Source: Tipula vernalis
Lineage: Eukaryota; Arthropoda; Insecta; Diptera; Tipulidae
Direction: 5' to 3'
DNA: 64,000 nt
NCBI GenBank assembly: GCA_958295665.1
Contig: OY282560.1
Span: 304,603,536-304,667,535 of the forward strand
Shown here: positions 1-9,845 of the stretch, piece after piece
Position numbering within the stretch: position 1 is the first letter of the stretch
Layout: every line of letters starts with the position of its first letter
The notes under the pieces: generated by a model
Told to the model about the DNA's origin: nothing
Seen by the model: the letters and a program-made list of their open reading frames with translations, nothing else
Database searches by the model: none
Made by a program: the position numbers and the translations under genes

Positions 1-797
1 TATTTTGCAGAATGTAGATCGTTGATCAGTGTGTTGATGGAAGGTATTATTGTGTCCCAAGGCGTATTTATTTTAAACACCAGCTTTTGGATAAGCATCC
101 AAACATAAGCACAACGACTGGGATATTTGATGTTCATTCCCATAAAGCAGTGAAAGCAAACTTCAATTGCCTTTAGTGGATTCTCAAACTTTAATCTGTG
201 GCCGGATATATCGACATATGCTAGACAAACGGTTTTGTGAGAGTCACCGATGAGATATATTTTAGGCTGGCTTTCAATTTTCAATCGTTTTATTTCTTCT
301 CTGGTTTCGTCGTCCGCTTCGAGAATATTCTATAGTAAAAAAACAATAATTAATTATGAGAAATTGATGATGAAGTTGAGTTTTTTTATTACCTGGCAAT
401 ATTGAATAAAAGATCTTTGCACTTCAAGTTTACTCGATCGTCTAGAGCTCGGTAAAAGGTAGGGAATTGTGGTCTGGTGAAGCAATAAACTGTGCAATAA
501 AATCCGCAAAAATCTCTTCCTTTACAACAAAATCCTGAGAGTACACAACAATTTCAGATTCGGATTCCAAATTGTAGGCTTTCCTAACTGAAAATTGTAA
601 ATCATATAAAATTTCATAATTAACCCACCGTCTCTTACAATAAAGTGACAATTTCATTAGTTTAAAGTTTTTTTTTTTAATAATACAATCATACCTGCTT
701 CTACAAATAAATTAAAATCATCTACACCATTAAAAGTTACACCAACAATATCCTTAGTGTTTGCAAAGGTAGTTTTAATCAATTTAAAACCTTTCAT
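1..797 (-). CDS. Multi-exon gene of unknown function, 3' end beyond the window; possibly decaying
   Basis: Three exons can be read on the minus strand. Exon 1 is 797-695, starting MKGFKLIKTTFANTKDIVG and ending at GCAG/gtatga. Exon 2 is 587-393, with acceptor tttcag and donor CCAG/gtaata. Exon 3 is 329 to the window edge, with acceptor actatag, and includes ENPLKAIEVCFHCF and YVWMLIQKL. Exons 1-2 give about 75 residues with a small alpha/beta look (LESESEIVVYSQDF, then VVKEEIFADF). I have seen this arrangement, a ubiquitin- or CIDE-N-like head and a conserved tail, in multi-copy insect proteins of unknown role, but that family recollection is not proven here. Exon 2 changes frame near 450-500: one frame stops at 442, while another runs on to the donor. 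Either a short intron lies there (GTAAAG to caccag, about 57 nt) or the copy is frameshifted. No function is assigned. Confidence 0.5.
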
Positions 798-1098
798 TTT
801 ATTTACTAAGCGAGCCCAACAATTTAATATTTAAGAAAAAAATTACTGTAACAATAATACCTTCATAAACAAGTTTGGACAAGTTTGTTTTTAATTCTTA
901 ATTGAATAAAATGAATTATAACAATAGCAACTAAATAATTTATTGATCTAGTCCGGACTTTTACCCTAATATTAATTAGATATGTGCTTTTAATTAATGT
1001 TTTAAATATTTATGTAATTTTTTTTTTATCTGTTTATACAGTAAATTGAATTTCAGATAATAGGACTTAACTAATAATAATAATTATAATCGTATGTT

Positions 1099-1232
1099 AT
1101 ACCACAAGACGATCGAAAATTTTCGATTATACGAGACGTATTGCCTGAAACACCACGCGACCGAAGGTCTAGTGGTGTTTTGCAAAGGCAATACGTCGAA
1201 ATAAGAGAAAATTATCCATTGTCGTGTGGTAT
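1099..1232. mobile_element. Short foldback (MITE-like) element
   Basis: Two arms of about 58 bp form an imperfect inverted repeat around a 12-bp loop. The left arm starts ATACCACAAGACGATCG and contains ACGTATTGCCT and AACACCAC. The right arm contains GTGGTGTTTTG and AGGCAATACGT and ends GTGTGGTAT. Identity between arms is roughly 80%. It has no coding capacity. It lies just downstream of the Crypton-like gene and could be an independent non-autonomous element or belong to that element's 3' end. The rest of 798-1290 is AT-rich with nothing else visible. Confidence 0.55.
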
Positions 1233-1290
1233 ACAGGAGACTATATCTTGAATAAAGAAAACAATAAATTTAAATAGAAAAGTTACAATT

Positions 1291-2589
1291 TTAATAATTA
1301 TAAATAAATGTACAATTATTATAGATATTTGTTGCTGCATTAGACGGTTGAGAAGACGGTTCCTTTAAGGAAGAAGACGGTTCTTTTAAGGAAGAAGACG
1401 GTTCTTCTACGGAAGAAGGCGGTTCTTCTTTAATTAAGGTTGTATCTTTCCTTAAATTTGAAATTATGCTGTTGTGATGTTTTTCGTTTAGTTGAAGGTA
1501 TGGTTGAATGGAATTGGCTGAGGTGTGGCCTGTAATTTTTATTATTTCCTGAACGCTTGTGCCAGTACTTGATAATTCGCTAACAGCGGTTGACCTATTC
1601 GAGTGGTTGGTTATTTTTACTCTTTTTGTGTCTATTCCTATAGATGCTGCACCTTGTTTTGTCCATTTACTGAGTTCGTTTACTCCGAGCGGAATATTTT
1701 TGTACCAGCAACTATCCGGATATTTATTCCAGTCTTTATTCACAGTAAGAAATAAACGATTAGTTTTAATGCTTTTGGTCCGTTTCGACATCATTTTTCT
1801 ATATAATCGGACAGGGCAATGATTTATGTTTTCTGCATTTGTAGTTAACCATTTACTTTCAGCTGTTCGCTGATTTCCTCCTTGGGCGGTTTTAGAGAAA
1901 ACCGTGTTATATTCGATACGTCCTGTTTCTTTCCCGAAATTATCTTTTTCATCTGTAAAATAGTCTAAAAGGCACGAAACTGATTCACCTCCACGCCAAG
2001 CGAGTTCCACAGCAGCAATTTGATAAAATTTACGTTGCAGACCGGAGGGCGTGTTTTCGTCAAATGTATCCAAAATTTTGCTGATTTCATCAGCCACTAA
2101 CGCCGTTGAGCTGATTTTTCGTTTCGTCGGAATAGCCTGAAGTACTCTTCTTTTCGAATTTTTCGCATTTACCGCGGCTTGAAACACTACATCTTTAAAT
2201 GGGTCAATGGATCGCTTAAATTGCGTAAAATATTTCTGGTGCACCATTTTAGCGGTAATATTCCAAATTGTTTTAACTACTCCTTCCTTATACTCCGTGC
2301 CATCTTGTTTCCGCATGTTGAAAGCCCAATCTTTCAGAATTAGGGCGAGTTCTTCGTTGGTTGTATTTTCATCCAACTTGTACTTTCGCACATTACAAAA
2401 TTGATTAAATTGTCTTAAAACATATTCGTGAATTTTTTTTGTATTTGCCGGCTTGTTGTTTTCGATCATTTCATCAATTATTTGTAAAGAATTATTCCCG
2501 AAACGATCCATTTTGGATTTATTGAAGTCGATAACTGGAAACTGACATATATAAACAGAATTGTTGTTTTTTCTTTTGTCAAATTTCAA
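1291..2589 (-). CDS. Crypton-like tyrosine recombinase (432 aa, intact)
   Basis: One uninterrupted ORF carries the tyrosine-recombinase catalytic set in the expected order: Arg199 in AWRGGESVSCLL, the box NHSNR (His329, Arg332), Gly-His355 in KITGHTSA, and Tyr364 in IQPYLQ nine residues later. A Lys at 233 fits the beta-hairpin lysine. Residues 1-150 are helical and fit a core-binding domain. The tail has three to four heptads of KEPSSSL type, then YNNCTFIYNY; short NNCTF-like endings are common in animal Crypton/DUF3504-type proteins. Such enzymes cut and rejoin DNA through a covalent 3'-phosphotyrosine and mobilise Crypton transposons, but several were domesticated in animals. Crypton elements lack terminal inverted repeats, so ends cannot be drawn. 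With no stops or frameshifts, it is either recent or under selection. A domesticated host gene is the alternative. Confidence 0.78.
   Translation of the reverse strand: MKFDKRKNNNSVYICQFPVIDFNKSKMDRFGNNSLQIIDEMIENNKPANTKKIHEYVLRQFNQFCNVRKYKLDENTTNEELALILKDWAFNMRKQDGTEYKEGVVKTIWNITAKMVHQKYFTQFKRSIDPFKDVVFQAAVNAKNSKRRVLQAIPTKRKISSTALVADEISKILDTFDENTPSGLQRKFYQIAAVELAWRGGESVSCLLDYFTDEKDNFGKETGRIEYNTVFSKTAQGGNQRTAESKWLTTNAENINHCPVRLYRKMMSKRTKSIKTNRLFLTVNKDWNKYPDSCWYKNIPLGVNELSKWTKQGAASIGIDTKRVKITNHSNRSTAVSELSSTGTSVQEIIKITGHTSANSIQPYLQLNEKHHNSIISNLRKDTTLIKEEPPSSVEEPSSSLKEPSSSLKEPSSQPSNAATNIYNNCTFIYNY
1349..1431. repeat. 21-bp tandem repeat inside the recombinase gene
   Basis: About 3.5 copies of a 21-bp unit like GAAGAAGACGGTTCTTTTAA lie in the 3' part of the Crypton-like ORF. 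Because the unit is a multiple of three, it adds seven-residue steps (KEPSSSL) to the acidic, serine-rich C-terminal tail without breaking the frame. Confidence 0.8.
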
Positions 2590-2769
2590 ATTTGCTAAGC
2601 CTACACGATTTTAATTATGCTACTACATTTTACAAATGTTTATATAATCGATTATACAAAGGCTTATATAATCGATGTAACCATAGTTACTATATTTTAA
2701 CTATTAGAAAAACCAGGCATACATTGATTTTTATAATTTAATAAGTGATATAGTCACAATAATAATAAT

Positions 2770-3083
2770 AGCCGCATTTCTTGACGTTTGATCTGATCCG
2801 GATCAGATCATGTCTCATGAAACGACACAAAAATGCGTCAAACAAACAAACACCAAAATTCAATTTTTTTGTCTCGTTTCGTTTTGAATGCCTCTTCATA
2901 CTCGTACCACATATATTCATTATATTCTTTGTCTTTACAAAATATTGTTCAACTACAAAATATTGTTCAACTTATTTTAGATCACCATTTGTGATCCAAA
3001 ACGAATGTTGGATCAAATGTTGTTGTTGCTTCACATGTAAATTTTGATCTGATCCGGATCACTATGCGTCAAGAAATGCAGCT
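2770..3083. mobile_element. MITE-like element with 17-bp terminal inverted repeats
   Basis: The ends are AGCCGCATTTCTTGACG on the left and the reverse complement of AGCTGCATTTCTTGACG on the right, one mismatch in 17. AATAAT flanks both sides as a likely target-site duplication. Subterminal blocks hold the palindrome GATCTGATCCGGATCAGATC and a related GATCTGATCCGGATC copy. The interior also has a tandem AAATATTGTTCAACT duplication. It has no coding capacity, so it would depend on a transposase from elsewhere. Confidence 0.7.
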
Positions 3084-4148
3084 AATAATGACAAAAAAAA
3101 TAAATTTAATTTATAATAATCAATAAAAATTAAACAAAAACTCATCTGTGATGGCGACTTTGATCCCATTCAATTTATAGTTGATCATATGATTTAATAA
3201 GCGCTAAGTGGCTTATGCCGATGGTAATCCGATGATTGTGTAACGTTTTTTTTTTATAACTGAACTTTTATATGAATCATAGAAGTTCTTTAGTTGACTG
3301 AAACCATTTTTTTTTTGTTTTTACGTCAAATATTGTTTTTAACAGGTTTATTGTTTAATAATTGTACTTATTATTTTCCTTTTATTTTGTAATCTTTTTA
3401 ACACTAATTATACAACTAATTGCCATATATTCACAAATTTAAGCAATTTTTTATAGTTCTGTGATATACTAACATTACACTGTGATATTTAATTCTGTGA
3501 TTTTTTTTAATTTTAAGAACTTTATTTGTTTTTTTTTTGTTTGGCTTCACGATTTATCGTCCAAGCTCTTTTTGGTTTTTTTTGTTAAGAAATTCACCCG
3601 TTAATTAGAAATCCGAGCATGTTGTAGTTCATGCACATTTTTTTTTACAGTTTTTTTTTTTCTGTTATAGGTATAACGAGAATTGACGCTATATAAATTA
3701 TTATTATTTTTTTTTTTAAATCCAATAAATAGATTGGTAATCAATATACTATATAACACCACTCCGAATTAATAAACCAAAAAAAAAAAAAAATTTGATG
3801 AAGCACGTATTGATTTTTAAAACTACGCGATCCCCACGCGTTAATTAAAAAAAACAAAAAAAAAAAAAAATATTACAGGGATTCTTTATCTATTTGACAA
3901 CTGGTGCAATTACGTCTAACACCCGGTACTATTCTCTTCAAAAATTCAAAATAAAAAACTGTCGAGTCGTCGCATCATCGCCTATTTATTGATTTCTTCT
4001 TCATTATTTCTCAATTATCGATTGAGGGGGATTCAATCACGTCATGTTAATACATATATAAATTTCCCAATTTTGAAATATATGAGGAAATTTCTATATT
4101 TACTCCGTTTAGGTGGTTGGAACGACGGGGTCAAATCGTACGTCGTTA
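3084..4148. other. AT-rich non-coding stretch
   Basis: Long A and T runs and no ORF with recognisable content. Nothing beyond low-complexity DNA is visible. Confidence 0.6.
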
Positions 4149-4665
4149 CAACATACAAAATAAAGTCATATTGCTGACAATTCTACCTTCTAGTAATTTC
4201 TGTTCGCCTGTTAAAATGACAAAAATTGTTTGCGCTTATTGATGAAAAAAAAAAAAAAATTTAAATTTCTGCTTACCTGGTAAATAAAAATAAACTTTTT
4301 TTAATTAAAAAGGCAATCATAACTCTAGCAACCACCCTAATAAAAAATTTGGAGATTTTTATTAGAAAAAAAAATTCCTTCAGGTGCGAGGATCGAACTC
4401 GACACCTCTATGGTTTTAAGCCACTCTCTTATGGTAAGAGTTCGATCCTCGCGGCTGAAGGATTTCTTTTTTGTAATAAAAAGCTCCAAATTTTCTATTT
4501 GTGCGGTTCTAGCTAGAGTCCTTTTTAATTAAAAAAAGTTAATTTTTATTTACCAGGGGATTTTCATCAAAAATCGCAAAAAATTTTGTCATTTTAACAG
4601 GCGAACAGAAATTACAAGAAGGTAGAATTGTCAGCAATATGACTTTATTTTGTATGTTCAAGTGT
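4149..4665. mobile_element. Large palindromic repeat with tRNA-like B boxes at its centre
   Basis: The two halves are inverted copies of about 230-250 bp. The outer ends share AACATACAAAATAAAGTCAT. They also share TGCTGACAATTCTACCTTCT, CTGTTCGCCTGTTAAAATGA and, towards the centre, CGAGGATCGAACTC. Read outward, the central motif is GAGTTCGATCCTCG, which resembles a polymerase III B box. The region is therefore two head-to-head SINE-like or foldback units. No full tRNA cloverleaf could be folded, so it is not called a tRNA gene. Confidence 0.6.
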
Positions 4666-4685
4666 CATATAACTTGAAGTGGCAC

Positions 4686-5125
4686 GCTTTGATACAAAAT
4701 AATGTCACGTTGCTGACAATTATGTGGTTTTTAAATTCTGTTCGCCTGGTAAAATAACAAAAATTGGCGATTTTTCACCAAGTCCGAATTTATCAGTATT
4801 TAAACAAAAAACTGAGTAGAATTATATAGAGATGAGTGGTTGGGTGGTAAGATGAAGGAGTGGTGTACGAAAGGTTTGGAGTTCGATTCTTAAAACTTCC
4901 GACAATTTTTTTTTAAGCAAAAATTTGATTTTTTTTTTATTTCCACGAATTTTACCAAATTTTTTTTTGTAGCGATCACGATCCTGATTAATCTTCCCGG
5001 ATTATCCCCAATTCAAAATTTTTCATCTAAAAATAAATTTTTTCGTTGGCTTTGCTTAGATTCCAACTGCAGCCCTTCTTCACTCCAGTGCATCACCTTA
5101 CTACCTCGGCTATCTCACAATATAC
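4686..5125. repeat. Further SINE-like units with tRNA-like boxes, inverted relative to each other
   Basis: 4686-4780 is a third copy of the TGCTGACAATT...CTGTTCGCCTGGTAAAAT segment seen in the palindrome just upstream. 4835-4895 reads TGGTTGGGTGGTAAGATG and then GGAGTTCGATTC, an A-box/B-box-like pair about 40 bp apart. On the minus strand, 5125-5058 reads ATAGCCGAGGTAGTAAGG then GCAGTTGGAATCT, a similar pair. They look like tRNA-derived SINE heads in inverted orientation. Confidence 0.45.
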
Positions 5126-5838
5126 AAGTTAATATACATTTGTTTGTTTTATCTTTTATGCAATCAAAACCAATGTGTCTATAATATGTCGATATGGTGA
5201 CATCTCTGTTAGGGCATATGTACTACATTTACTACACAGTGTTTCTGCTAAGTGCTGAAATATTTGGTTTTGCTTAAAAGAGGGCGTGTGTTTTACTTTT
5301 GTAAAAATGTTTGAGGCTCGATTTTTTAAATAATTAATTAATTATGTAACATTATTATTGCATTAAAATTTTGTTTTTAAACATTATTATTGGTTTAAAA
5401 TAATATGGTTTAGTTGTACTAAATATTCTGGTAACGAAGTCGCCATAAATTCGAAAAGTAAACTACTCATAAAATTTAGCAAGAGTAGCTGCGTGCAGTC
5501 AGAAGTACTTGTGTGTACTTTGCCACGTTAAATGGAACGCAGTAATTATGTACACTGTGCTTAAATTATTGTATAATTGCATTTATTGTACAGTACATTG
5601 TATAAATGTTGTGTAGGGATGACCACCGCATCGCTTCATCTGGACAAAAATATAGTAATTTAAAATTAAATAAAAATTATTCTGTAAAGCACAATAAATA
5701 TAAAGTATGTATATCCTGTTTTTTTTTTAAATACAAAATACTGTTGCTTTACATTGATACAAAAACAACATTTTTAAAGGAATTATTTTTTTCCAAATAA
5801 AAAGATCTCTACTTAACTTTAGAATTCGCATTATCAAA
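5126..5838. other. AT-rich intergenic stretch
   Basis: No ORF with recognisable content and no repeat I can name. It separates the SINE-like cluster from the 3' end of the CAP gene. Confidence 0.5.
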
Positions 5839-5844
5839 TTTATT
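5839..5844 (-). terminator. Poly(A) signal AATAAA of the CAP gene
   Basis: TTTATT on the plus strand is AATAAA on the minus strand, about 80 bp downstream of the CAP stop codon at 5922-5924, a normal distance for the end of its transcript. Confidence 0.5.
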
Positions 5845-5921
5845 GTATTTTTGTTTAAGCATAAAAATCCAAACACACATATTACATCATATTATGTAAA
5901 GTAAAAACTTAAATACATATT

Positions 5922-7372
5922 TTACGTGGCTTTTGTATCATTAGACTTTGACAATTTCTTTGTTGCGCAACAAATTGCTGTTTTGCATAAACAGAACATC
6001 GGATTTTCACGACATTTCCAAACAAATGCCAGCACAAATGATATAATCGCCAAAAACAGAGCATATGCTAATAAATAATATGTTGTATTTTGTTTCACAC
6101 TATTTCCATAACGGTAGACGCGGTCAAAGAATTCTCCCACGTAGCTTGGTTTAGAAGTGTCATTTGTTTGAGCATATGCTATCGAATAAATATTATCGGT
6201 CATGTACCGAACGTTAGATAACTTAGCAGGAATTTTGGTTTCACCTACAAATAAATTAAACAAAATTAATTATGTACATAAACCGGTTGATTCACTCCAT
6301 AAATTACCGTTCGTCATCACTGCGATTAATGCCAACATAATTATAGCCACAAAATGCATATTTAAATTAATTAAATTCTATAAACATATTTTAACAACTT
6401 CCTACTAGCACAAGTGATTTAAGCTGAATAATGCTCATACGATTTATTTTAGTACGTATTGATAATTAAAATATGAAAATACATTTATATAGATAATATT
6501 TCCAATTACTCACCGCATAGTCCACTATAGTGCTGATTACAAAATACCCCTTCCCCCCAATCCTCGCAGTCACCGCAGACGGTACCATTTTTAGCTAGTG
6601 GATTCACACTATTTTGATTAAAAATGCATTTTACTTTGATTTTAAATTGTTTGTTATTTTCAATGTAAACTCCACCAGCGCAGCCAAATAGATTAGTTGT
6701 AACATCATACATTATTCTTGATAAATTAATTTAGTTTTTAAAAAAATAATAATTTTATAAGCAGACGAAATAACTTACTTATTCTTAAACTGTTGCGTTA
6801 ATCGTTTTAATAAACTGGGAAATGTTTCCTCGTTTATTTTGTTTTGGAAAAATATCCAGCTGCTAATTTCGAACAGGTTAAACATTTGCCAAGTTGTATT
6901 TGTAACGTAGGTGTAACAAAATGATTGATTATTATTGCCATAGCCATTAAGAAATGATTTTAACGCAATGATGGCTAATTCATCATCCCAACTCTTGAAA
7001 GAGGTAATCAGCATGGAAAAAAATTTACTTTCAAGTAACTGATAAGCCTTTTATACTTACCAACCCTCTCATATTGGAAATATTTCTATTCCCCCATGGT
7101 CGTTGTCCAAGCGCGTTATATCCTCGCGCATAATTATCCCTTAACTGGTTAAAATGATGAACAATTTTAGCTTTCGATGTTATATTCAATTGAACTTCCA
7201 TCATTATTTTAATATTTGGATTTTTTTCTTTCAATGACAGACATGCGATATGTTTTTGGGATTGACAAACTTTTTCTTGTGACGCACAAAATTTATTTAG
7301 CACATTTAATTCAACATTCCCGATTTGTAACGATAGGACAGTAAAGTAGGCAATCACCAACATATAAATCAT
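5922..7372 (-). CDS. CAP-superfamily (antigen 5/SCP-like) secreted protein with C-terminal membrane anchor
   Basis: Four exons join in frame: 7372-7061, 6993-6779, 6716-6514 and 6244-5922, with GT-AG introns of 67, 62 and 269 nt, giving about 350 residues. Residues 1-22 look like a signal peptide (MIYMLVIAYFTVLSLQIG). A cysteine-rich head with KFCASQ...CQSQKHIAC precedes HHFNQLRDNYARG, which matches the CAP HNxxR segment. SWDDELA, then LFGCAGGVYI and KVKCIFN, match later CAP strands. A six-cysteine segment (CGDCEDWGEGVFCNQHYSGLC) follows. Residues about 299-319 (TYYLLAYALFLAIISFVLAF) form a membrane helix followed by a Cys-rich Lys-rich tail, unusual in a family that is normally secreted. The canonical CAP catalytic-like His/Glu pair is not fully kept, so a binding rather than enzymatic role is more likely. 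Confidence 0.8.
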
Positions 7373-8600
7373 TTTGTGATTAAATATTTTAGTTTAACAA
7401 AGGTTTGACTAAAACAAAAATTGGTCGGTTACACAAGATTATCGAATAGATATAAATGAGTATGTATGGATATATGGTAATACAGTCTGTTTATAGTTAA
7501 ATTGATAAAATTATTGTGACTCTTAATTTTAATTATATTTTTGGATTTTTTACTCGATGAAAATAGCTGGAACTTGATAAACCTACATAATTTTTGTGAA
7601 AGGTAGTAGAAAATAATTTTTAACTATGATAATGGATTTATATGCACATACAATGATATTTCATCCGAACTTGGATATACTAATCGGCCTGTACTGGTTT
7701 TCCATCGTAGAAAGTCAAAATATCAAAACAGTATAGTACCAGAGATAAGGTATAACGAGATAAATTTTTGAGAATATTTTCATGGTTTTGCGCTAATGAC
7801 TGATAAAAGCGACAATACCAATATAAGCAATAGCAGAAACACAAAGCGTAACGTAGGCAGCAACAAGAAAACAAATTCTCGAGATTCGCTGGTGGTGACA
7901 GAGATTAAATATCGTATGAATTGTATATTTATCTCTACTACCACCACTACACTAGGTAATACGTATTTCTATAAATGCATCCTCAGTAAAAAAAAAAAAT
8001 GTATGAATGAATGATAAAAACTATTGTTGTTGTAAAAACCGTGTTATCATTATTTCAACACCTATATATAGTGCTGTGCAAAAAAAAAAATTGGTCAAAC
8101 ATATTTTTTTACAAATTGGGAGACTTGGTTGCTAAAATTACAAAACTTCTGAAAGCAATTGGCCTATTGTTTTCATTTTAAATATATTTATTACTAAATT
8201 TTTTTGCAAAAAATAATTTACCTGCAATTTACGGCAAAACTCGAAAAGATGCCAAAATATACAACGTTCCAATCCATTCAACAAAACGACGGACCAAGGT
8301 TGAGTACATTAATCTACCAGCTCCGTAACTTTCCAGTAGGGTGTACATCACGTAAGCTGTTCTGGTTATGTATTAGGCAGCTGCGTTGTGGATACAATTG
8401 TGTAAGGGGTAACCTGGTCACAATTCGCAAGTGTTCGTGCTGCCTCCTCTTGGCAACTGTTACGATGATAATCTGAAGGACCCAATCCTAGTAAGACGTG
8501 ACATATCCTTCCTGGCCGATGTCATATGGAAAAACAGTAAAAGGATTTTCACCACAACACCGAACCAAAAATAAATTATACTGTACAGCACCATCTCCAG
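7373..8600. other. Intergenic region upstream of the CAP gene
   Basis: On the minus strand, TTTATATC at about 7450 is a possible TATA element about 80 bp upstream of the CAP start. The rest has only short ORFs without recognisable content. 8318-8370 shares a diverged segment (TACCAGCTCCGTAAC) with 9262-9314. A TGGCGAATAAAAGCG motif near 8611 resembles a Gypsy primer-binding site and may mark the left end of the Gypsy-A internal region. Confidence 0.35.
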
Positions 8601-8689
8601 GATCACAATAGTGGCGAATAAAAGCGAATTTTACGCATATTAGTTTCGGGAAAAAGTGAAAATTTGGAAAAAAAAATTCACAAGTGAGC

Positions 8690-9223
8690 ATATCCTCGGC
8701 ATCATATAAGAACTCATCAAACGATTGATGGAAGCTCAGACTCAAACGCAACGACAAATGGCAGCACTCATGAAACAAAGGGTTCAGCAGTGAAACGCTC
8801 AGCTAATACAGCGGATGCAATTCACCGACCAGCAGCGTCAGACGGAAAAGAAATTGATGGTTCGCCAGCGTATGACTTTGGTCACTGAGAAGTGGTCAAC
8901 CTCAGAGTACCGACGTTTCGCTGACCTCACCCTACCAGAGACCATACAAACCATCATTTTCGAGAGAGCAGTCGATGAGCTGAAAAAGATTTTCGATCGG
9001 AAAGAATCGGTCTTCACACTCCGCTACAAGTGTTTGAGCATCGCTAAAGGTTCAGGAGAGAGTTGTGAACATGGAGTGCGAAAAATCCAAGATTGCCGCG
9101 TGCATACTCGATGATTTTAAAGCGCACACCGGAGCTAAAGATTCGCTCGTTCTCGAAACGCTTCTCATTCGGAATTCAAAAGCGAAACTCAGTACTGAAA
9201 AGCGAAGTGATGCAGATGTTCAG
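8690..9223 (+). pseudogene. Gypsy-A gag, N-terminal part (split by a LINE)
   Basis: A Gln-rich start (MEAQTQTQRQMAALMKQ) runs, with a stop near 8795, into QFTDQQRQTEKKLM, FADLTLPETIQTIIFERAVD, ELKKIFDRKESVFTLRYKCL and, one frame over, VNMECEKSKIAACIL. This order fits the gag of K02A2.6-like Gypsy elements in insects. The frame shifts near 9060-9090 and the gag stops at the LINE insertion at 9223/9224. Its zinc-knuckle end lies at 12791-12945. Confidence 0.65.
9215..9223. repeat. Target-site duplication of LINE copy A (left)
   Basis: GATGTTCAG here is repeated exactly at 12791-12799, directly after the A-rich tail of the LINE. This fixes both ends of the insertion. Confidence 0.8.
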
Positions 9224-9328
9224 GGTGGTCTTGGCGTCTGGTGAAAGGGGAACAAGCTGCGTAGTAATTACCAGCTCCGTAACCTTCAGCAGGGTGAGCT
9301 CCGGCAGGCTGTTCTGTTAGAAAAAATA

Positions 9329-9845
9329 AGGATAGGCCGAGGACAGCAATTCTCTGTCGCTCGACACTTAACATATTCTCCATTAATAAATTTATTTCCA
9401 GGGACATAACAACGATCTCGATAGAGACGCTTCTACCCAAAGGAGGCCGAAGCACGCTCAACTGTGCCTCGGCATATTTTCCTGGGGGCGAAAACGACCC
9501 ACCTCCAGAACCGGTACAGAGATTCGTTAATTATTGCACGACTCACCACCAAAAATTCATCATCGGCTGCGATGCAAATTCACACCACACAGTCTGGTTA
9601 GCAGCGACACCAACATCAGAGGTGAGCAACTTTTTGAATTTTGTTTAACAAATAATATTATCATTAATAATAAAGGGAACGACGCGACCTTTGTAAATGC
9701 AGTCAGGAAGTAGGTGCTAGATCTTACCTTGTCTGACATGGGTACCCCTGGTACAATTCTGGATTAGCATGTATCAAAGGAAGCATCTTTCTCGGATCAC
9801 ATGTATATCAGGTTTGATATTAAAACCCCTTCAAAAAACGAGTCG
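9329..9845 (+). pseudogene. LINE copy A: APE-type endonuclease remnant of ORF2
   Basis: Readable pieces are DRPRTAILCRSTLNIFSI, SIETLLPKGGRSTLNCASAY, IIGCDANSHHTVW (the conserved DAN...HH segment of LINE endonucleases) and SFSDHMYIRF, the SDH motif at the end of the domain. They sit in different frames with stops (for example the TAG near 9713), so nicking activity is lost. Confidence 0.7.

Noticed and set aside
1559..2404. Plus-strand ORFs opposite the recombinase
   Set aside because: Antisense shadows of the 432-codon ORF with no recognisable motif.
2738..3047. Short ORFs on both strands in the MITE
   Set aside because: They arise from the inverted-repeat sequence and mirror each other.
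4385..4455. tRNA gene
   Set aside because: B-box-like GTTCGATCC is present on both strands, but no acceptor/anticodon stems could be folded; it fits a SINE-like repeat better.
7680..8014. Small secreted or membrane peptide (7680-7874 minus, overlapping 7796-8014 plus)
   Set aside because: Hydrophobic in more than one frame because of base composition; no splice partners or similarity seen.
8488..8778. 96-codon minus-strand ORF
   Set aside because: Overlaps the likely Gypsy-A leader and gag start and has no recognisable domain.
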